Positions 47,956 through 59,300 of a stretch of 64,000 bases of DNA are shown here, one piece after another. A program made the position numbers and the translations under genes. The stretch's first letter is position 1; each line of letters begins with the position of its first letter. The DNA comes from Selaginella moellendorffii (lineage: Eukaryota > Streptophyta > Lycopodiopsida > Selaginellales > Selaginellaceae). A model generated the notes under the pieces. The model searched no databases, was not told where the DNA came from, and saw nothing but the letters and a program-made list of their open reading frames with translations. Where the stretch lies: NCBI RefSeq assembly GCF_000143415.4, contig NW_003314340.1:552161-616160 (forward strand), written 5' to 3'.

Positions 47956-48886
47956 ATGGCGACGAGCAGGAGGGCATGGCGGGGCACGGCAGGGATTTCG
48001 AGCCTGATGCCGGAGCTCGTCAGGGAAATCCTTCGCAGGCTGTCGTTCTCGGGCGTTCTAAAGGCGCGACGCGTGTGCCAGGTGTGGAGATCCGTGGTGG
48101 AATTCCGGAGCTCGTACAGGGACAGCGCTCGGTTCTTCTAATTCGATCCAGGACAGGGTGTGATGGGCGCCGCCGCACTTCGGAAACGTGGAGAGGGATG
48201 TTCCCGACTGGCTGTGCGCCGTATCGCAGGACAAGCGCCTCGTCTTGGCGCGCTCCTCGCAGGAGAGGAGGGTCTTCGTCGGGAATCCCTTCGTGGGCAA
48301 GTGGGAGGAGATCCCCTACTTGCGATTCGGGGACATGTCCATGGTCTGCCTCTTTGCTGCCGCTTCGAATTCTTCTCGCGGGGATTACAAGGTTGCGGTG
48401 TGGTGCTCGGATGGCACGCTCTACACCTTCGCTCGCGGCCAGGAGGCGTGGATTCCTGCCAAAGGGGACGGTGCCCCCGGATCGATCCCGGCGCTGCTGG
48501 ACGGTGTAGTGTATTGTACCGCTTCGCACGATCACAAGTGGCTCCTCCAGTATGACTTGACACGCAACAAGTTCTTGTATTCGCATCTGTATGACAAAGT
48601 TGGCGATGGTGCCTATGTAGCTGCCTGGGGTGACAAGCTTTACGTGCTCGTGCTCAATGCGGTGAAGAAGGGCAGAGTGGAGATTTGGGGAGTCCGTTTT
48701 GAAGTGAAACAAATCTGGACTGAGTTTGTGAGCAAGTATGTTGTGGGTTTGGAGGCTGGGGAGTTTAGATTTACTGGGCAAGCTGGGAGTGCTCTCAGCT
48801 TTTCTTGCTCTTGCAAAGGTAAGAAGAGCAACGCTTGCTTCTCATATGATGTGAATTCAAGGCTAAGCAAGGGTTTGCCTCAATAG
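47956..48886 (+). pseudogene. F-box/kelch-type gene, disrupted
   Basis: The first frame (47956-48141) encodes a normal F-box: LMPELVREILRRLSFSGVLK, ARRVCQVWRSVVEF. It hits TAA at 48139. The same frame then reads FDPGQGVMGA, as expected for such proteins, before homology passes to the next frame. There a long ORF (48188-48886) continues with DVPDWLCAVSQDKRLVLARS, VFVGNPFVGKWEEIPYL, kelch-like WLLQYDL and YVAAWGDKLYVLV, ending KGLPQ. So there is one nonsense change and one frameshift near a GCCGCCGC run at about 48165. The rest is well preserved, so recent loss, assembly error or strain-specific lesions are possible. An intron does not rescue both. F-box proteins confer substrate choice on SCF ubiquitin ligases. 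Confidence 0.7.
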
Positions 48887-50143
48887 CTGTGCCGGTACAG
48901 CTTGTTTACTGAGACAAAGAAATACTTACATAAATTTGTTTTGAATTACTAAGTTGGATTAGTTTCTCAGCTAATGTTAAAACTAATATATCAATTAGAG
49001 AAGTTATTTTTAGGAACTTTTATGTCAATTTATAGAATAATTTAAAAATAAGCCTAAAAATTCATTCACTAATTATCTAAATTATCAAAAACAAAATAGA
49101 AAATTTTAAAAAACTCTATGAACAATTATAAATTATAGCAAGATTTTATTTTACTTGGAAAAGAAAAAAGTGTGTTTATGTTGTATATTAATGTAACAAA
49201 GGTTACAAATTTTTAATAGTCAATTTTCAAAATAGTTTCTGAATGATAAATTTGATTCATATGGTCAAACAAATCTTTTTTTTTCAAAAACTTTTAAGTA
49301 TTTTATCATATATGGTTTATGTTATTTTAAATCAATTAACTGATTGACACATAACTAAAGAAATATAGTACATTCTGTAATGTAAATATATTAAGTTATA
49401 GTGAAAGAATAACAAATTAAAATAAAATATTATTTATATATGCAAATAGTTTTATATAAAGTACATTTCTCTATTGTCAAAATTATGAATACTTTTAAAA
49501 TCTTAATAATTATTAGTTATAGGTAAAACCATAGATTCTGTATGTTGCAAAAATATTTAGATAATAATTAAAATAGATATGTTTTTTTATGCGAGAATGA
49601 AAAAAATTAGCTAGAACCCATTTGCCATTTGATAATATAAATAGAGCACTTTAAACATATTATTAAATCAAATATATGATATTTTAGTGATTAGTGATGT
49701 TTTCTATGCAAATAAAATAAGATAGAATTTAAAGTGGCTAAAGAATTTGAAGAGAACTCCTGTACTTCATTATCATTTTGGTGATTTAAGTATTAGAATA
49801 TCAAATCATAAAAAATGTAAATTAAATTAAATTTATATAATATTTATCAATCTCTTTTTTTAATACAATAAAACTTATTATTGTAAAATATGTTATCAAA
49901 CAATGTTCTACATTGGTTTATATATTAAATACATGAATAAAAAATACAAAAACTTTATATCTCAAAATAATTTCATTAATCATTTCCCGTATAACCCTAA
50001 GCACGGATGGGGTAACAAAGCACCCCGGTGAACAGTGCGTGGTACCTGTTGAAAACTTACCTGTAAGAAAGATGGCGTAAGAAAAGAAAAAACGAAGTTA
50101 AGCATATGATTAATTTAAAGTATATACCATAAAAATGCAGCTT
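48887..50143. other. AT-rich gene-free tract
   Basis: From about 48,950 to 49,980 the sequence is markedly AT-rich, full of short A/T runs and stop codons in all frames. No gene, repeat family or organelle-like sequence was recognised. The last ~150 nt are the 3' flank of the helicase gene. Confidence 0.6.
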
Positions 50144-53100
50144 TCAATCTTCGCCATCGTTTCCGAAGTCTCCAAACTCCTCTCCATCGCCTCCATCGCC
50201 CGCCTCGTCCTGCTGCTCGGCCTCACCGAGATCGTAGTGAGACGGAAGCTCCATTTCCACTTCCATGGCGTCGCCTTCTTGCACTGGAAGAGGACCATCG
50301 GACATTTTCTTCGTGGCTGCTAAGCTCGCCTCGTTAAACAACGCGTGGTAAGGCTTTTGGACCTGTTGGAAACTTTCTTGTAAGCAAGAACAGAGAACAA
50401 AGAGAAAAAAAGATAAAATAAACTACCTTGAACATCCTGTTTCGCTGCTGCGCGTGCTTGATGAGATTTCCCCAGTGCTCGTCTTGCCTCAAAGCAGCCG
50501 CGCATCCAACCACCTAGTTAACAAAAAGAACAAAAAAACGGAAATGAAAGCGAGAGAGAGAGTCTACATACCAGCATTGAAGCTCTTGCTCTCGTTAAAC
50601 CGACGTTCATTCGGCGAAAGTCGGACACAAAGCCAATGCCTTTGCTCTTGTTTGCTCGCACACAAGAGAATATAGCTATGTCTTTCTCACGTCCCTGTAA
50701 AAGACAAACAGAAAACAATATCATCCGCGAGCATGAGAAATAAGTACCTGGAAACCATCTACAGTGTTGATGTCGATAAGTCGGGCGGCATCCTTTCCCA
50801 GAACTTCGGCAAATCGGGTACGTAACGTTGTCACTTGGTGCTTGTAAGGAGAGATCACGGCGACGTGAGGCCCGCCCTTGAGCTCGGGATATAACGCGAT
50901 AAGATGGCGATACAAGACCAACACAAACTCGGCCTCGTCACTGTTTATGTAGGAGCCGCTCCCCGGAGGTTGAGTTTCGCGGCCTTCAATGTCAAAGAAA
51001 GCGAACGGGCCAAAGCAGCAGTACTCATGCCACGCTCGAGAAGTTTGCTGCTCCACTTCAGCACCATCCTCCAGAGCTTCTCCGTAGAATTCTTTGGACG
51101 GGAAATCTCGAATCTACAATGCTTATATGCGTGAGACAATGGCAATGCATAAAGCGGATCGAATGCTTACTTGAGGATGCATGCGATATTGCGTGTTGAG
51201 CATTTGCACGGGGTACCCAGCTTTTTGGAAACGTTTAAACATACTTGTTCCATATCTGGTCGAGAGAAAAAAAAAAAAAATTTAAGCGTCATCGAACAGA
51301 ATGAACTTACCCGTGCTTCACTGCCTCGGTGGACAACACCGTTGCTGGTAACTGTATTGGATCTCCCACCTGGACTAAGAAATTAACCACAAATAAAGCT
51401 ATGATATACAGAATCACTTACCAGAAACGCTTGCTTACAACCGTGAGTTAGAGGTACTAGAGTCGAGGGTTCAACCTGATAAAACATACATTGTTACACG
51501 CGGAAAAATCTCGGCTAGCTTACAGCTTGAGCAGCTTCATCAATGACGACGACATCAAATCCACGTTTCATCCTCGAAAAAACACTGGAGCCGCTAAAAC
51601 TTAGAGTCGAACAGACCTGTAAGAGTGTCAGCGAAAAAAAGATCGGGATGAGTTAGCTTTACACACAATTGCAGCTTCCTCAAGGATTGCCAATCGAACA
51701 CGCTCCCTCTCTCTTCCACCACCCCCTCCTCGAGCACTAGACATTGAGCGGTCGATGCTTTGCAATCTTTGATCAACCTGGAACCATACGGCGTGAAATA
51801 AATAAATTTTGTAAAAAGCTGCGAACACCAACCAGGTGATCCATACAAACGGACTGAACGGAGTGATGCGCATTCAAGCCCATGCGAACAATACTTGGGA
51901 CATAACTGTCACCATTTTCGTCGCGAATACCTGGAAAGCATACAGGAGAACGTAAATTCTATAATTTAGAAAAAGAGTATACCTGTGTACCAGATTTTAA
52001 CAGTCGCAGTACAATCTCATCCAGAGCAGAGTTTGAAGGTGCACATACGAGAACATGAGCGCGATGCTTACGCGTTGTTCCAACGACTTCGGCTCTCTGC
52101 AAAGAAAAATACCATAAGATTGGATGAAATCTTTCAAAACCATTCTGTTATACAAACTGGTTCGGTGCGCAAGGGAAAAAACCATCGTCACCATCCTCCG
52201 GCATAATTAAATCGCGTGGGTTTCCAACACCCAGCCATGGCGAAGCTTTAAGCCAGTGATCCAGCCTGCAAAGACAATGACCATTCTAGTTTCCTTTCAA
52301 GGTGGCTTACTTTTCATGCGAAGACATCTCGGACTTTTGCAGCAAGCGCAGCGAACCCTCTCTGTGTAAGTAAATTCAGTGGCCTTGCCTTACAAATAGA
52401 CAAGAAGGGGTACGTACTGAGAAAAGGTCGCCACAGTTGCATGTAAAATGACGCTGAGGAGCCCAAGAATTGTTTGAGTCTTACCAGTTCCCGGGGGCCC
52501 CTGCAAGGCATTTCGAGTAAGAAAAAGAGAGCAAAGTTCAACGACACACAAGTACATACCTGAATCAACACCAAGGGCTGACCACTAAGCCCTGCCTACT
52601 TGCCAGATTAGAGCTAAGACTATAAGAATTGCTTGCGAGTACCTGAATAGCGTTAATCTGTGACTGGTTATGCGTCGTTTGTAAATAGTCTTTAAGTCCG
52701 CGGGGGATCGTTCGACAGCCAGCGGAGACATCTGATGCGCTCGCAGAAACGATTGTGTCACTGAAGGCTATAGAGCCTAACGAGCACAAGGCAACGTACT
52801 CCCTGGATATCGTCGACAAGTTACAAAGCTGGGAGAACAAAGACTGTAAGAAAGAAAAGAAAACACTGAATAGAAGTCAGCTCGCTTACCTTGCAAATGA
52901 ACCAGCCGGATCCAGACGCCTGCAAAGCCAGTCGCAGTCTCGCATCTCTATCGTTCGAAGAGTCCGACTCCAAGTAAAGCCGAAGCGAGAGAATTTGTAG
53001 CCCTTCATGCCCGTCCACCATAGCAAGTGCGTAAGTTTTTGGAAGATCAGCACCACCTAAAGGCTGAACGAAAGCTTAAGACCTTCCTAAAGAGGAGAAG

Positions 53101-53620
53101 GAAGTGCTAACCTCTTTCGTGATGAGAATCAACTCATTGTCTGGGAAAAGTTCGCCTATCTCTGCTCGAACTGCAACCTTGGCAGAGTAAAACTCGTTTA
53201 CTTTCTCGCAATGCGTGAGCGCTGCGACGTGATACTCAGCAGCACCTAAGAGGAGAAGGAAAGAAAAAGAAAAAGAAGCTATAAGCAACGCCACAAGAGG
53301 AGTGATGAGAAAACTTTTACCTCCATCGTCATCCCCTCTCACGATCTGTGCTCGGCATTCCTCGAGAAGAAGGGGCTCAAACACAGCAATGTAGTCTTCC
53401 AGGCTCGCAAACGTCTGAGGCACGGTGGGGAGCACTGGCGCCGACACGCGATTCTTCCTCTTTTTTGTCTCTGGAGCCTGAAATCAAGAATCCTATGGAT
53501 TGAATTCCTGCGACGCGGCGACACTACCTTGGATTGAGCTAGCAGCTGGATGTAATCCCACCGGAGCAAGATCTTCTGGAGCTTGGTGTGATGAGACGCC
53601 ACAATGGACGCCTTGTCCAT
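50144..53620 (-). CDS. MAA3: SEN1/MAGATAMA3-like superfamily 1 helicase
   Basis: A minus-strand gene with many short exons, from [20 protein letters not shown] (start 53620) to an acidic tail ending DFGNDGED (stop 50144). Helicase motifs in order: Q-like motif and NQSQINAIQ near 52,640; Walker [12 protein letters not shown] near 52,490; [15 protein letters not shown] near 52,030; [13 protein letters not shown] near 51,540; [13 protein letters not shown] near 51,350; [11 protein letters not shown] near 51,190; [16 protein letters not shown] near 50,770-50,690; and NVGLTRAR near 50,600. This is the UPF1-like SF1 group that unwinds RNA/DNA; SEN1 proteins terminate transcription and remove R-loops. 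Arabidopsis MAA3 is needed for female gametophyte development. The identification is firm; some exon edges are approximate. Confidence 0.92.
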
Positions 53621-54106
53621 CGCGCCAAAAGCCCTAACACTAGGGTTTAAGATTGGATACTTGGTATATCCTTTCAGGGTTTTTGGCGCGAAGATCGTCT
53701 ATTGACTTTTGGTTGACCAAATTGACTTTCATTGACTTTTTGAAATTTTGAGCACGTCAGCTGAGTTGGCGATTGAGCTAGACAAGTTGGAACACTAGAT
53801 TTCCAGATTGTGAAAGAGAAGCCAAAGATCTTCACTCTGGAGCTACAAAGCCACTGGTATCACCATCTTGTTCATCTCGGCAAGCTCCGTTTCTTCTATG
53901 CAAGTTCTCTGTTAAGACGATGGTAAAAGAGAGTAACAAAAGAAACGCTGCTCGAACGATGGAGCTCTTGACACTGGATACACTATTGAAGCACACATGG
54001 GGCTTGTACTTCAGCTTGATGGCCATGGGATGGGCATCAATTACACATGCAATTGCAAAACATTGCATGCCATGTCATTGCCCATCACCATTACCATACC
54101 ATCCAA
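53621..54106. other. helicase promoter region
   Basis: Contains short direct repeats of TTGACTTTTGGTTGACC and TTGACTTTCATTGAC (53,703-53,745), W-box-like TTGAC words. No gene was recognised. Confidence 0.4.
53703..53740. promoter_or_regulatory. cluster of TTGAC (W-box-like) words
   Basis: Four TTGAC words occur within 40 bp, about 85-120 nt upstream of the helicase start. WRKY factors bind TTGAC[CT]; one (TTGACC) fits the full site. Weak evidence without expression data. Confidence 0.3.
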
Positions 54107-54652
54107 TTAACACAAGAGCAAGAGTGGGCGCGCAATTGGCGAGACTGCCACTGCTGTGAGATGGACAAGAGTGGGTGCATTATGGAGGAAAGCTCTACAT
54201 GCAGCAGGGATGCCTACACAGAAGGATGTGATTGCATGGATGAATGAAAAAATGCTTGAGGGCTGAGGTAGGCAATCTTGCTGCTGCAATTTGCCAGACA
54301 GGACTTCGCAAAGAATACTGGATCTATGAGGCCTAAACATCACAATGGATGATGGCCTTTCCATCAGGAGACACCGTGCTGGCAGTGGTGCTGCCCCTGC
54401 TAGCTCATCGAGGAGCCAGCAGGGGCCCTTCTCAATATCATTGGCTCCTCTACATAGAGGAGGAAGGTCCTGCATTGCGAGCTCCAGCTCCCCAAAACCC
54501 CATGGGAAATGCCCCTGTCCATGTAGGGAATCCATGTCCTCCTCTTTTGGAACGTTCTCCTTGTCCCAAACTGTTGCCTCTGGGATCACTGGCAAGCTAG
54601 CCGAGGTGTGAAGCCGAGACGACGGTGTAGATTCATCACTGGGGATCGTCAT
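54107..54652 (-). CDS. hypothetical ORF, 181 aa
   Basis: Opens with ATG at 54652 and reads MTIPSDESTPSSRLHTSASL, then a KEN-box-like DKENVP and FGELELAMQDLPPL. The first ~130 residues look like a genuine disordered protein; the hydrophobic last third looks like read-through of an intron. No family is recognised. A spliced unknown gene or a chance ORF are both possible. Confidence 0.28.
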   Translation of the reverse strand: MTIPSDESTPSSRLHTSASLPVIPEATVWDKENVPKEEDMDSLHGQGHFPWGFGELELAMQDLPPLCRGANDIEKGPCWLLDELAGAAPLPARCLLMERPSSIVMFRPHRSSILCEVLSGKLQQQDCLPQPSSIFSFIHAITSFCVGIPAACRAFLHNAPTLVHLTAVAVSPIARPLLLLC

Positions 54653-54748
54653 TGCTAGTACTTCTGTCGTGGTGGTTTCATCATCTGAGGACCGCGACGC
54701 AGACCGGAGCTTTGAGCATCGCTAGTCACGGATCTTGCTATCCCGGAT

Positions 54749-54868
54749 CTTTAATCATCGCTAGATTCGAGCATGGAGCTTTCATCCTCGCTAGATGTGA
54801 GCCTGGAGATTTGATCATCGCTAGATGCGAGCCTGGAGCTTTGATCATCGCTATATGCGAGCCTAGAG
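54749..54868 (+). repeat. 30-bp tandem repeat, four copies
   Basis: Units of exactly 30 bp of the form TTTGATCATCGCTAGATGCG + AGCCTGGAGC occur four times head to tail with a few substitutions. Because 30 is a multiple of three, frames on both strands stay open, giving 10-residue repeats (LIIARCEPGA on +, SSRLASSDDQ on -). Confidence 0.85.
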
Positions 54869-54924
54869 TCGCTAGTCGTGGGGCTCGCAATCCTCATCGA
54901 TGCAAGCGTGGAGATTGCAGCAGG

Positions 54925-55806
54925 ATCAGACTGAAACATTGTCGCTACGAACGCTATGATCACGGCTTATGCCCAGAGAGGACAGGTCTCTCAACCGAAG
55001 AAGTTGTTTGAGGAGATGCCCGAGAGAGATATCTCGTCCTAGCGTCATGATTCTGGCGTACTCTCAGCAAGGACCGATGGAAGAATCTCGGCTGGTTTTC
55101 GACTCCATGTCTTGCCACAACCTCGTCTCGTCGACCACCATGGTGCAAGCGTATGCCCAGAAGGGGTAAGCCGAGAGGATTTTCAACCGGATGGCAGAGA
55201 CTTAGTCGCATGAACTGCGATGGTTTGCCTCTACGCACAAATCAGGCACACCAAGGCTGCGAGTTCGTCTTCGACAGGATGCCGGAGAGAAATGCCGTGT
55301 CGTGGATCCTGATGATAACAGCTCTCTGCCGAGATGGAAATGTCGTGCAGGCACGGAGAAGGCTCGACACAATGCCTCACCGCCCAGTGGCTTGCTACAA
55401 CGCCATGATGGGATGCTACGGACAGAATGGTCATGTCGAGGAAGCCAGCGAAACTTTTCGACTCATGATCGTGGAGGGTGCCGTGCCCGACGAGGCAACG
55501 TTCACGAGCGTTCTCGGAGCTTGTAGCCATGGTGGTCTTTTGGACCACTTTAGAGCTATGGCCGGTGTCGAGCACGTAAGGGAGCACTACTGCTGCGTGG
55601 CTGACATCCTGGGAAGAGTTGGGAAGTTAACGGAGGCTCACGAGTTGCTGAATTCGATGCCTCTCAGGCCTGGAGCTATAGGCTGGACATCCTTCGTTGG
55701 AGCTTGCATCACACACTCGGATGGCATTAGCTCCGGAGTCAGGGAGTGGAGAATATTTTGGAGACGACTCACTCCAAAAGTCTGGGGAAGCACTTGCCTT
55801 GCGTGA
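54925..55806 (+). pseudogene. PPR pseudogene
   Basis: Typical PLS PPR text appears in three frames: VATNAMITAYAQRGQVSQ and KKLFEEMPERDISS followed by a stop near 55038, then MILAYSQQGPMEESRLVFDS shifted, a stop near 55168, and finally a long open stretch FVFDRMPERNAVSWILMITA to LGRVGKLTEAHELLNSMPL in another frame. The E-domain start (WTSFVGACIT) follows and then degenerates. At least two frameshifts and two stops mean it cannot make a full protein. It is unrelated in position to the two intact PPR genes, but of the same class. Confidence 0.82.
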
Positions 55807-56310
55807 TGCTGGTGAACGTTTTGAAGGAAACACCAACATATGCTATAGGTAGAAGGCTTTTTGCTTAATTCTTTTTGTTCTTTGGCAGGGATGGATTACG
55901 GTTCTTCTTCAGAAGACATTCGAGGCGCTCTCCCTGAGTTTTTGACTCAACCTTCTTCCTTTCACCACTGTTACGGTGAATAGGATCTGCTTTTTACAAT
56001 TGATCTTGAAAGTCCAGCCCTCCATTTTATATCTTAATACTGAGAAAAGAAAAAAATTAATATTATACAAAAAAAATAACATTTATAAATCAAATACCTC
56101 GTCGTCACAAAATGATACGAAAGGCCACTCTTGCACATTCTAACATATGGAACCCAACTTGTGGACCCCAGCTTGTAATAATAAAATACCATGTGTATAT
56201 TTTGAAATATAAATGCATTCCAAATCCATCAAAGATCAGCACTGAATAAATAAAAAGCAATAAAACACATAAAACATATCTCTTAAAGTCGCAATATAAC
56301 ATACATAGTA
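55807..56310. other. AT-rich gap
   Basis: No gene seen. It leads into the inverted-repeat element. Confidence 0.5.
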
Positions 56311-56600
56311 TATGTTTTATTTCGTTAAAGTGGGACTTTTCATTATCCCACTTATGGTGTGTGGCCACATGCCATTTTTATAACAACAATAAAAAATTGA
56401 AGTTTTAACTTTATAATTTATAAATTAAAAACTTTTCATATGATTTTGTGTTATAATATTGTGAAATATAAAAAAATAAATTAAAAAACTGATAGAAATA
56501 TTAATAAATATTAATTAAGTACTAGGAAATGGCATGTGGACACATGCTAATTAATGTCCCACTTTACTGAATAAGTCCCACTTTAACGAAATAAAGCATG
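56311..56600. mobile_element. MITE-like element with long terminal inverted repeats
   Basis: The left arm (56311-56375) reads TTTATTTCGTTAAAGTGGGA, CTT, and later CCACATGCCATTT. The right arm (56528-56599) is its inverted complement, carrying AAATGGCATGTGG and TCCCACTTTAACGAAATAAA. The core between is AT-rich and non-coding. Size of about 290 bp and structure fit a non-autonomous DNA transposon of the MITE or foldback kind. Target-site duplication was not confidently identified. Confidence 0.78.
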
Positions 56601-56849
56601 TATCCTAGAATCAAGGCTATAGTTATGTTTGCCCGTCGAATAGCGGCGCTCATGGCATCTTTCTGGGCGCCACGGGATGATGGTGAGTGGGGACCCAGGT
56701 CTTTGAATCATCCATCTCCTCTATCCTATTTGCTACTTTAACCGCTGAACCTTTAGCCGATGGAAACAGCTCCAGCTTTGGATCAGAGACAATCTCCTCG
56801 TTCACAGAGGCAATGACACAGACGATTGCACATTAGCATGGAGCCCGTG

Positions 56850-57293
56850 TGATGGAGAACGTCTCATGATCCCGAAGCAGTTAATTGGAAGCCATGGCCT
56901 ACGCTTGGCCCCTTCCTGCCACGAAATGGGTCCATTCTCTCTCTGCTGCTCGACAGATATGTTGCGGACATAGCAATCCACGGTTGCTTTCTCTGCGTCT
57001 CCTCCACCGGGAGCTGGCAGCCTCTGTTAGATGTTGAAGGGGAAGAAGACGTCGAACTTGAGTTAATGGATGCTCAAATACGTACATCTACAACTCCATA
57101 CAAGGGCTTCCCGGCAGCGCCAGATAATGTTCGTTCTATGGGTCCCCACTGGCACGAGGGCAGCTTCTACATGATGTCTTGCATACCTTTTGAAGAGTTT
57201 GTCTTCAAAAGGTCTTCAGCTGGCAGGGTGGTGAAGAAGGGTGGCAAAAGGTTGCTGCACATCCCATATACCAGGATGGGGTTGACAGATTAG
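56850..57293 (+). other. unassigned open frame
   Basis: A frame open from a TGA near 56847 to the stop at 57293, with credible protein text (VADIAIHGCFLCVSSTGSWQ, GPHWHEGSFYMMSCIPFEEF). The first ATG is only at 57066. It could be a terminal exon of an unrecognised gene or a relic. No family is identified. Confidence 0.25.
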
Positions 57294-57627
57294 GTAGTGA
57301 CTTGTTTTGGTTTATGGCAGGTGGCTGCATATATCAGGGGAATATAAGCGATCTGGATGAAGACTCTGGTCGCTTTGGAGAGGCAGTGGCACTACCACAC
57401 CATGCATGCTGATTCTGAATTTGGTATTTGTTGTTGTGTGCAACCTCACTCCAGAGCTTGGTGATTTGGATGCTACCACCTTCAATGCAGTGTGGGCTCA
57501 AGATCATTTACTTCTGCAGCTACCGCCCATTCTTCTGCATGACTTTTGATGCAATAGCATGTTAACAAAAGATGGACTAGTACATGGAGTAATGGAGGAT
57601 ATAACCCAGATATATTCCATATATCTT
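57294..57627. other. gap, nothing recognised
   Basis: Short stretch without conserved coding sequence between the unassigned ORF and the inverted CR-like fragment. Confidence 0.5.
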
Positions 57628-58020
57628 TTAGCTGTTGAAAGATATTCTAAGGTCTTTTATGAGTTCCTTGGCATGTAACACCCCTCTCTTGCGACTGAGC
57701 CCAGATTTCGAAATACATTGACTAAAGTTTGTGAAAAAAAAACCCAGCGAAACAATATCAAAAACAAAATGCAGTGAAAGAATGTTAAAGAACAAACAAT
57801 AGGGGATGAAGGCTTTGATTAAGGGTTTGAAGGGACTGTAAGCAAGAAATTTTCTCACTGCATTGTGAAATATTTTTGCACCCACTACGGGGTGATGTTG
57901 CAGGGGGGATTACATCAGAAACACGTTTTCAGAAACACATTTGTTAATAAATTGATCAGAAAATCAAAATGCAACATACATGACAGCAACACATGATAAC
58001 AACGAAAGTCATAAAAACTT
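57628..58020 (-). pseudogene. decayed inverted copy of part of the CR-like NTPase gene
   Basis: Read on the minus strand, this segment parallels 62300-62760: TTTTTATGACTTTC and TTGTTATCATGTGTTG, then GTAGTGGGTGCAAAAATAT, then CTTAATCAAAGCCTT, then TTTGTTCTTTAACATTCTTT, and finally the exon start AAATCTGGG and CGCAAGAGAGGGG. The exon part is shorter, missing about a dozen bases (the stretch for PVTEG), and stops matching after about 60 bases. It covers intron 1, exon 2, intron 2 and the beginning of exon 3. It is not functional. Confidence 0.8.
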
Positions 58021-58149
58021 ACAAGCAGGGGCCAAAGCTGAAACCTGGTATCACTTTTGCCACGTGGCTAGAGGCTAGGGTTGGATATGATACTGTCAGA
58101 TCTGTGGGATCCAACGGTCAGATCTGGCCGTGGGATCCCACAGAGATCC

Positions 58150-59300
58150 CCAACCTCCAATGGAGCCACATCATCCTGGAACTTCAAGATCAAATGGGGA
58201 AAATGAACTAACACTAAGTTATCCATTTTGTATTTTGCATATGGATAATAATGGGAGTTGTAGTGCCATTGTTGTCCCACTTGTACACAACTTAAATGTT
58301 TAATAGACTTCGCTTGGACAAGTGAAAAAATGCTTGCCAAATATTAATCCTACAGCCTAGCATCAATAGCTCATGGCAATCACAAAAGTAAACCCAGCTC
58401 CATTGATAATATTAGATCATGACCATATAAGAGTTTATATAGTGAAGTATCAATAAAACTCTGCACCCCTGTGACATATGTATATTGAAGAGACAGCAAA
58501 TAACCATTCCAATCCAAATGCTAAAAGTTCACGTACTTTGTGATCATTCCTTTAAATGTCCAAACGAACCATTCCACCAAATCGTTTGACTATGGATGAT
58601 AAGTACTTGTGAAAGTGTGGCATATCCTCAATCGAGACATCAAAACATAAAATGCTTCAACCATAAATACAGGACTATTATTTGAAAAAATCTGCTCCGG
58701 ACAAAATGCTAGAATACCACTTGATTGAGGAGGAAGTATCCAATAATAGTTGCAAAGGCACTAGCAAAAGCACTAACTTGCACCCAATGAGTCAAATAAT
58801 TATAAGTAATAATAACATATTCATTGCCAGTAGTCAATCGTGGAAAAAGTCTCATAAAATCAAATACCACCAACTCAAATGAATGGAAAATTGCAATTGA
58901 CTCCAACTGTCCTTCCGCAGCACGAGGGGGAGTATTACAAGCTTGGCACTAAACATAGCTACACACATATTAGATAATATCACATCACATCTTCGGCCAA
59001 TAGAAAGACCATCTTTGCATAGCTTCTCAGTCACATAAAGATGTCTCATATGCCCGCCTAAAATAGGAGAATCATGGTAGGCATAGAGAAATCGTAGAAT
59101 AAAGACAGAAGGCACCATTAGCTATAATTGATCATTAGGATCCATTCCCATAAAATAAAGAAGGTTGTTTTCAAGGCGATATTGAAAATATAAATGCCAG
59201 AATGGCAAATTATCAATAATTGATGCAAGATTCTCAAACCCATCTCAAAGCCTTTAAATCCATGGCTCAATCTTTTAAGCATCGCAAACCTCATTAAGAG
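58150..59300 (-). mobile_element. Ty3/gypsy retrotransposon remnant (integrase region)
   Basis: On the minus strand, broken pol-like text appears in order. First comes the H2C2 zinc-finger region (FLYAYHDSPILGGHM, YVTEKLCKDGLS). Next is the integrase core start (GNEYVIITYNYLTHWVQVSA). Then come the conserved STYHP and LVEWF segment near 58580-58610, LLYGHDLILSMEL near 58430, and the chromo-side DNLVLVHFPHL near 58200. Stop codons and frameshifts throughout show long decay. LTRs and the reverse transcriptase were not located. Confidence 0.75.

Noticed and set aside
48950-49980. Insertion of organellar DNA as an explanation for the AT-rich tract
   Set aside because: No chloroplast or mitochondrial gene fragment was visible, and lycophyte organelle DNA is not known to be that AT-rich.
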